A program made the translations under genes and the position numbers. Positions 31,314 to 35,907 of a stretch of DNA of 35,907 nt are shown piece by piece. The stretch spans positions 4,210 to 40,116 of the forward strand of contig DDJC01000048.1 in NCBI GenBank assembly GCA_002339015.1, in the 5' to 3' direction. Source of the DNA: Burkholderiales bacterium UBA1834. GTDB taxonomy: Bacteria > Pseudomonadota > Gammaproteobacteria > Burkholderiales > Burkholderiaceae_C. Each line of letters opens with the position of its first letter. The stretch's first letter is position 1. The notes beneath the pieces were generated by a model. That model did not search any database, had not been told where the DNA came from, and was given only the letters and a program-made list of their open reading frames with translations.

Positions 31314-33494
31314 GTGCCGGCCCAACAGCTCACCCCTGTCGCGCTCGCCAGGCGCCTGCCTTCGCACCTGGTCAACGGGTTGAGCGTCGGCGCAGGGCTG
31401 GCCAGCATCACCACCGCCATCGCCCTGGGCGCGGGCATGCCCGAGGCGCTTACCGCGTCGTCCGGCGCGGCCGTGGTCAGCATCGTCGACACCGTCACCC
31501 CGCTGCGGGCCAAGACACGCCCCATGGGGATGGCCGCCATCGCCACGGTGATCGTGGCGCTGCTGGTGGCCCTGTGCCAGGGCCATCCGGTGATGATGGG
31601 CCTGGCCGTGCTGGCCATCACCTTCAGCGCCATCCTCTGGACGGCCTGGGGCAAGCGGGGCGGCCCGCTCACCTTCACGATGATCCTGGGGCTGGTGTTC
31701 CAGATGGCCGCCTTCCAGCTGGGCCACTTCCAGGGCGCCGGCCTGTGGGAACACCTGGGTTGGGTGACCCTGGGCGGCGTGGCGATGGTGGGGTGGTCCC
31801 TGCTGACGGCGCGCTTGCTGGCCGCACGCTACCAGACGCTGGCCGTGGCCGACAGCCTGCATGCCCTGGCCCGCCTGCTGGACGCCCAGGCCGACTGGCT
31901 GGCCAGCCTGCCGCAACGCCACGCCCAAGGCACGGCCCATGAAGATGCGCTGCTGCCCCTGGTGCGCCAGCAGGCCACCATCGCCGATGTGCTGCAGCAG
32001 GCCCGCGACCTGCTCTACGAGAACCCCGAGCACCCGCATGCACGCCGCTGGATCCCCGGGTTCATCGCCATCGTCGATGTGCGCGATCTGGTGCTGGCCT
32101 GCCAGCTCGACCTGGACCACTGGCCTGCCGGCACGCCCGTGCCTGAACCACTGCTGCAGTGGGGCCTGGAGATGAAAGCCTTGGCCAGCCACCTGCACCG
32201 CATGGCCGAAGCCACCGCCCGCGGGTTGCACTGGCCCACGCTGCCCATGGCTCACGACACGCGCAACACGCCACTGGCCACCGACGCCCAGGATGATCTG
32301 GGCACCACCCTGCTCTCGCTGCTGCGCCGCCACACCCAGATGCGCCGGGGCATCCAGCAACTGCACGACGCACTGGCCCAGCCCGAGGCCCAAGGCCTGA
32401 ACCTGGACCACGCCGTGCTGCAATCGATGCGTTCACCGACGGACTGGCCACTGGCCAATCTGCGCGCGGTGATGACCTGGCGCTCCCCCGTGCTGCGCCA
32501 TGCGGCCCGCACCACCGCTGCCATGGCCTGTGCCTACGGTCTGGCCCACGTGCTGCCCTGGACCGCCCACCCCCAATGGCTGCTGATGACCGTGGCCGTG
32601 GTGCTGCGGGGCAACCTGGAGCAGACCCTGGCCCGGCGCGATGCCCGCATCATCGGCACCCTGGGTGGCTGCCTGCTGGCCACGGGTCTGCTGGCCCTGC
32701 ACCCACCGGGCGGCGTGCTGCTGCTGACCATGGCCGTGGCATTGAGCTTCGCCCATGCCTATGCGCTGGTCGATTACCGCATCACCTCAATGGCCGGTGC
32801 CGTGCTGGCCCTGCTGCAGGTGCACTCGGCGGCCCAGGGCCACCCCTTGCCGCTGGCCGCCATGGAGCGACTGGGCGACACCCTGGTCGGGGCCGGTCTG
32901 GCCTGGGGCTTCAGCTACCTGTGGCCCGCGTGGGAACGCCATCAACTGCCGCAACTGGTGGCCCGACTGCTGCGCGCGCAGGCCCGCTACGCCCATCACG
33001 TGCTGGGCCAGGGCGTGCAAAGTACCTTGGGCGAGCGCGGCAGCCACGCCCGCCGCGAGGTCTACGACGTGGTCTGGCTGCTGACGCAATCGCTGCAGCG
33101 CATGCAGAAGGAGCCATCGGCCCAGCGCGCCCGCCTGCGTGACCTGGAAACCGTGGTCGTGCGCAGCCATCGCCTCACCAGCCAGATCGCCGGGGTGCGC
33201 GGCCTGCTGCTGGCCCGCCAGGCGGAATTCGACCCGGCGCAATCGCTGCACATGCTGACGCAGGCCGACGCACGCATGCGCGAGGTGTTTGGCGCTGCCA
33301 CAGGCACACCACCACCGCCCCAGACCCCGCCGGATGAGGCGAGCGCCGAGCTGCCCTCCAACACCGCACTGCTCAGCGCCGAGCACCCGCAGTCGGTGGA
33401 TTCGCCCCTGCGCTGGCTGGCCCGCCGCCTGCATCAGGCCGAGGTGGACGGCCAGGCCCTGGTGCAGGCCTCGCGCAGCTTCACGCAGGGCTGA
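31314..33494 (+). CDS. FUSC-family (YccS-like) membrane protein
   Basis: A 726-residue protein from GTG 31314, which follows GGAG at 9 bases; the first in-frame ATG is far into the membrane region. It has two membrane modules, at about residues 18-170 (HLVNGLSVGAGLASITTAIALG, MAAIATVIVALLVALC) and about 385-540 (AARTTAAMACAYGLAHVLPW, the FUSC signature-like WLLMTVAVVLRGN). Each is followed by a helical soluble part. The symmetric layout is that of FUSC/AaeB/YccS proteins. Some of these are linked to efflux of aromatic acids (AaeB), but most have no known function. It lies 20 bases after lysS and may be co-transcribed. The C-terminal 60 residues are Pro-rich, then helical. Confidence 0.86.
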   Translation: MPAQQLTPVALARRLPSHLVNGLSVGAGLASITTAIALGAGMPEALTASSGAAVVSIVDTVTPLRAKTRPMGMAAIATVIVALLVALCQGHPVMMGLAVLAITFSAILWTAWGKRGGPLTFTMILGLVFQMAAFQLGHFQGAGLWEHLGWVTLGGVAMVGWSLLTARLLAARYQTLAVADSLHALARLLDAQADWLASLPQRHAQGTAHEDALLPLVRQQATIADVLQQARDLLYENPEHPHARRWIPGFIAIVDVRDLVLACQLDLDHWPAGTPVPEPLLQWGLEMKALASHLHRMAEATARGLHWPTLPMAHDTRNTPLATDAQDDLGTTLLSLLRRHTQMRRGIQQLHDALAQPEAQGLNLDHAVLQSMRSPTDWPLANLRAVMTWRSPVLRHAARTTAAMACAYGLAHVLPWTAHPQWLLMTVAVVLRGNLEQTLARRDARIIGTLGGCLLATGLLALHPPGGVLLLTMAVALSFAHAYALVDYRITSMAGAVLALLQVHSAAQGHPLPLAAMERLGDTLVGAGLAWGFSYLWPAWERHQLPQLVARLLRAQARYAHHVLGQGVQSTLGERGSHARREVYDVVWLLTQSLQRMQKEPSAQRARLRDLETVVVRSHRLTSQIAGVRGLLLARQAEFDPAQSLHMLTQADARMREVFGAATGTPPPPQTPPDEASAELPSNTALLSAEHPQSVDSPLRWLARRLHQAEVDGQALVQASRSFTQG

Positions 33495-33580
33495 CACGCC
33501 CCCTCAATGTCCGCAGCGCGCATGGACCGCCGCGGCAACTCATGGCAGGATGGCCTTCCCGCTTTCCCCCAAAAGACGCC

Positions 33581-35815
33581 ATGAGCCAGACCGCCTCCCA
33601 CGCGCCGGCCAGCGCCCCCACCGTGCTCTCCACCCGCACGGTCCAAGGCGCCTGCAACCTCTGCGAAGCCATCTGTGGCCTCGAATTCCAGGTCGAGACC
33701 ACCACCCACGGCGAGCGCATCGCCGCTGTCCGAGGCAATGACAAGGATCCGTTCTCGCGCGGCCATATCTGCCCCAAGGCCGTTGCGCTGAAGGACCTGC
33801 ACGAAGACCCCGACCGCCTGCGCATGCCCATGAAGCGCTCGGGCGACACCTGGCAGCCCATCGGCTGGGACGAAGCCTTCGATCTGGTCGTCGATGGCCT
33901 GGCCCGCGTGCGCGAGCAGCACGGCGCCAGCGCCGTGGCCGTCTACCAGGGCAACCCCAATGTGCACAACTGGGGCAACATCACCCACGGCCCGCTGTTC
34001 TTCGGCCAGCTCAAGACACGGCACCGCTTCTCGGCCACCTCGGTCGACCAGTTGCCCCACCACCTGGTCGCGTACTGGCTCTATGGCCACCAGATGCGCA
34101 TCCCCATCCCCGACATCGACCACACCCGCTTCCTGCTGGTGCTGGGCGGCAACCCACTGGCCTCCAACGGCAGCCTGATGACGGTGCCCGATGTGCGCCA
34201 GCGCCTGAAGGACCTGCGCCAGCGTGGCGGCAAGCTCATTGTGATCGACCCGCGCCGCACCGAGACCGCCGCCGTGGCCGATGCCCACCACTTCATCACG
34301 CCCGGCACCGATGCCGCCTGGCTGCTGTCGGTGATCCACACCCTGTTCGCCGAGAACCTCACCAAGCCCGGCCCACTGACCGGACTGCTGGACCAGCTCG
34401 ACGCCCTGCGCGAGGCTGTGCAGGCCTTCTCGCCCGATGCCACCGCCGCGCTCACCGGCATCGATGCCGCCACCACCCGCGCCCTGGTGCGCGAGCTGGC
34501 CGCCGCCGACGGCGCCGCCTGCTACGGCCGCATGGGCGTGTCCACCCAAGCCCACGGCGTGGTCTGCCAGTGGGCCATCCAGGTGATCAACCTGCTCACC
34601 GGCAATGTGGACCGCGAAGGCGGCACCTTGCTCACCGCCCCCGCCGTCGACCTGATCAAGCTGGGCCTGATGGGTCCGGGCCACCATGATGCCTGGCGCA
34701 GCCGTGTGCGCGGCGCGCCCGAGTTCAGCGGCGAGCTGCCCGTGTCCGTGATGGCCGAAGAAATGCTGACGCCCGGCAAGGGCCAGATCCGCGCCCTGGT
34801 CACGGCCTGTGGCAACCCGGTGCTGTCCACCCCCAATGGGCGTCAGCTGGACCAGGCCCTGCAGGGGCTGGACTTCATGGTGGCGATCGACTTCTACCTG
34901 AACGAGACCACGCGCCACGCCAATGTGATCCTGCCGCCCACCTGCTTCGTCGAGCACGACCACTACGACCTGCTGTTCTGGCACCTGGCCGTGCGCAACG
35001 CCACGCGCTACAGCCAGGCCATCGTCCAGCCCGCGGCCGGTGCCCTGCACGACTGGCAGATCTACACCGAGCTGGCCCGCCGCTACGCGCAGCGCACCTG
35101 GGCCCTTGAAAAAGCCAGCGTGGGCCAGCGCCTGCAGGGCCTGGCCAAGCGCGCCCTGATGGGCCGCCTGCGCCCCGACCAGATGCTGGCCCTCGGCCTG
35201 CGCAAGAGCAGCTACCCGCTCACGATGAAGCAGCTGCGCGCGCACCCCGAGGGCATCGACCTGGGCCCGCTCAAGCCTTCGCTGCTGAACCTGCTTGGCA
35301 AGCGCCACAAGCGCATCCAGCTGCTGCCCGGCGCCATCACGCGGGATCTGCACGATGTGCTGGCCCGTGTGGCCGCCTCGAACCAGCCTGGCACGGCATC
35401 CGACACCGCGGTTCAAGGCCAGCCATCGGCAGAACTCAAGCTCATCGGCCGGCGCGACGTGCGCAGCAACAACTCCTGGATGCACAACAGCCCCCGCCTG
35501 GTGACGGGCAAGCCACGCTGCGTGCTGTGGATCCACCCGGCCGATGCGCAGGCGCGCGCGCTCACCGAGGGCCAGACCGTGCAGGTGCGATCACGCGTGG
35601 GCGAGGTGCGCGTGCCCGTGCACATCACCGAGGACATCAAGCCGGGCGTGGTCAGCCTGCCGCACGGCTGGGGTCATGACCGCCAGGGCACGGGCCTGCG
35701 GGTGGCCCAGGCCCATGCCGGCGCCAGCCTGAACGACCTGACCGACGACCGCCTGACCGACGGCATCAGCGGCAATGCGGCCTTCAGTGCCGTGCCGGTG
35801 CGGGTGGCAGCGTAG
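33581..35815 (+). CDS. Molybdopterin-dependent oxidoreductase (MopB/DMSO reductase superfamily)
   Basis: A 744-residue protein from the ATG at 33581. The N-terminal Fe4S4 site is complete: C25-x2-C28-x3-C32 and C64 in GHICPKA. Domains typical of the bis-MGD superfamily follow: VYQGNPNVHNWGN (about 133-145), LVLGGNPLASNGS (about 187-199), LIVIDPRRTETA, YGRMGVSTQAHG and LTGNVDREGGTLL. The C-terminal molybdopterin-binding beta barrel has NNSWMHNSPRLV (about 628) and LPHGWGH. No Cys or Sec is found where formate dehydrogenase has its Mo ligand; the local sequence is SVDQLPHHL. No signal peptide, so it is cytoplasmic. No partner subunit is adjacent. The substrate is unknown. Confidence 0.92.
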   Translation: MSQTASHAPASAPTVLSTRTVQGACNLCEAICGLEFQVETTTHGERIAAVRGNDKDPFSRGHICPKAVALKDLHEDPDRLRMPMKRSGDTWQPIGWDEAFDLVVDGLARVREQHGASAVAVYQGNPNVHNWGNITHGPLFFGQLKTRHRFSATSVDQLPHHLVAYWLYGHQMRIPIPDIDHTRFLLVLGGNPLASNGSLMTVPDVRQRLKDLRQRGGKLIVIDPRRTETAAVADAHHFITPGTDAAWLLSVIHTLFAENLTKPGPLTGLLDQLDALREAVQAFSPDATAALTGIDAATTRALVRELAAADGAACYGRMGVSTQAHGVVCQWAIQVINLLTGNVDREGGTLLTAPAVDLIKLGLMGPGHHDAWRSRVRGAPEFSGELPVSVMAEEMLTPGKGQIRALVTACGNPVLSTPNGRQLDQALQGLDFMVAIDFYLNETTRHANVILPPTCFVEHDHYDLLFWHLAVRNATRYSQAIVQPAAGALHDWQIYTELARRYAQRTWALEKASVGQRLQGLAKRALMGRLRPDQMLALGLRKSSYPLTMKQLRAHPEGIDLGPLKPSLLNLLGKRHKRIQLLPGAITRDLHDVLARVAASNQPGTASDTAVQGQPSAELKLIGRRDVRSNNSWMHNSPRLVTGKPRCVLWIHPADAQARALTEGQTVQVRSRVGEVRVPVHITEDIKPGVVSLPHGWGHDRQGTGLRVAQAHAGASLNDLTDDRLTDGISGNAAFSAVPVRVAA

Positions 35816-35863
35816 TCGACAAGGCCAGGCGGCGCTTGGCGGCAGGCGCCTAGAATCATCCAC

Positions 35864-35907
35864 ATGAGCGAGCTCAGCCAAGAAATCGCCGCCGCCGCCG
35901 CGCGCCT
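35864..35907 (+). CDS. Start of an unidentified gene, cut by the window end
   Basis: ATG at 35864 opens 14 codons (MSELSQEIAAAAAR) to the end of the window. TAGAAT at 35851-35856 could be a -10, but then the leader would be almost absent and no ribosome binding site is visible. The fragment is too short to name. Confidence 0.5.
   Translation, partial: MSELSQEIAAAAAR

Overview
The window is high-GC bacterial chromosome. Gene content and order (rsmB - DUF4390 - ntrY - short ntrX-like regulator; a PglC/WcaJ-type polysaccharide cluster; FUSC and MopB genes after lysS) point to a betaproteobacterium of the order Burkholderiales (Comamonadaceae / Leptothrix-Aquabacterium-like). That placement is inferred from gene order and codon use, not from a database search. 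The window starts inside rsmB and ends 44 bases into an unidentified gene.

Layout. 1-4239 (+): end of rsmB, a DUF4390 exported protein, the sensor kinase NtrY and a receiver-Fis regulator without the usual AAA+ ATPase. 4302-4377: tRNA-Phe(GAA) with a terminator. 4378 to about 6353: an atypical, lower-GC insert with divergent tetR and flavoprotein genes. Two palindromes separate the two genes, and its right end holds a near copy of the tRNA-Phe 3' end. 6246-6656: a gene-free stretch rich in inverted repeats, including a three-way-junction shape. 6657-7457 (+): a WecG/TagA/CpsF glycosyltransferase. 7520-10998 (-): a MoeB/ThiF-type E1-like enzyme, an S41 carboxy-terminal protease and a metallo-beta-lactamase-fold hydrolase. 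11171-13999 (+): a MASE1-CHASE hybrid histidine kinase. 14062-16806 (-): a P2-type cation ATPase. 17047-18909 (-): a WbpM/CapD-type nucleotide-sugar 4,6-dehydratase.

19156-23204 (+): a GlrK - QseG-like lipoprotein - GlrR signalling operon, followed by a sigma-54 promoter with a GlrR-like upstream palindrome and a gene for a periplasmic BON-domain protein. The regulator and a likely target therefore sit side by side. 23344-29673 (-): a six-gene surface-polysaccharide operon (flippase, acyltransferase, GT4, GT2, aminotransferase, initiating phosphoglycosyl transferase), with translational coupling through non-ATG starts. 29761-35815 (+): lysS, an FUSC-family membrane protein and a molybdopterin oxidoreductase.

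The polysaccharide functions (17047 dehydratase, 23344-29673 operon, 6657 glycosyltransferase) fit one pathway making a lipid-linked amino-deoxy-sugar glycan, but no polymerase or export apparatus is present. The best leads are the GlrR/sigma-54/BON module, the structured stretch at 6325-6485 beside the tRNA-flanked insert, and the AAA-less NtrX-like regulator with a Met/His-rich linker. I found no clearly undescribed defence or mobile system, no CRISPR array and no complete transposase or integrase.
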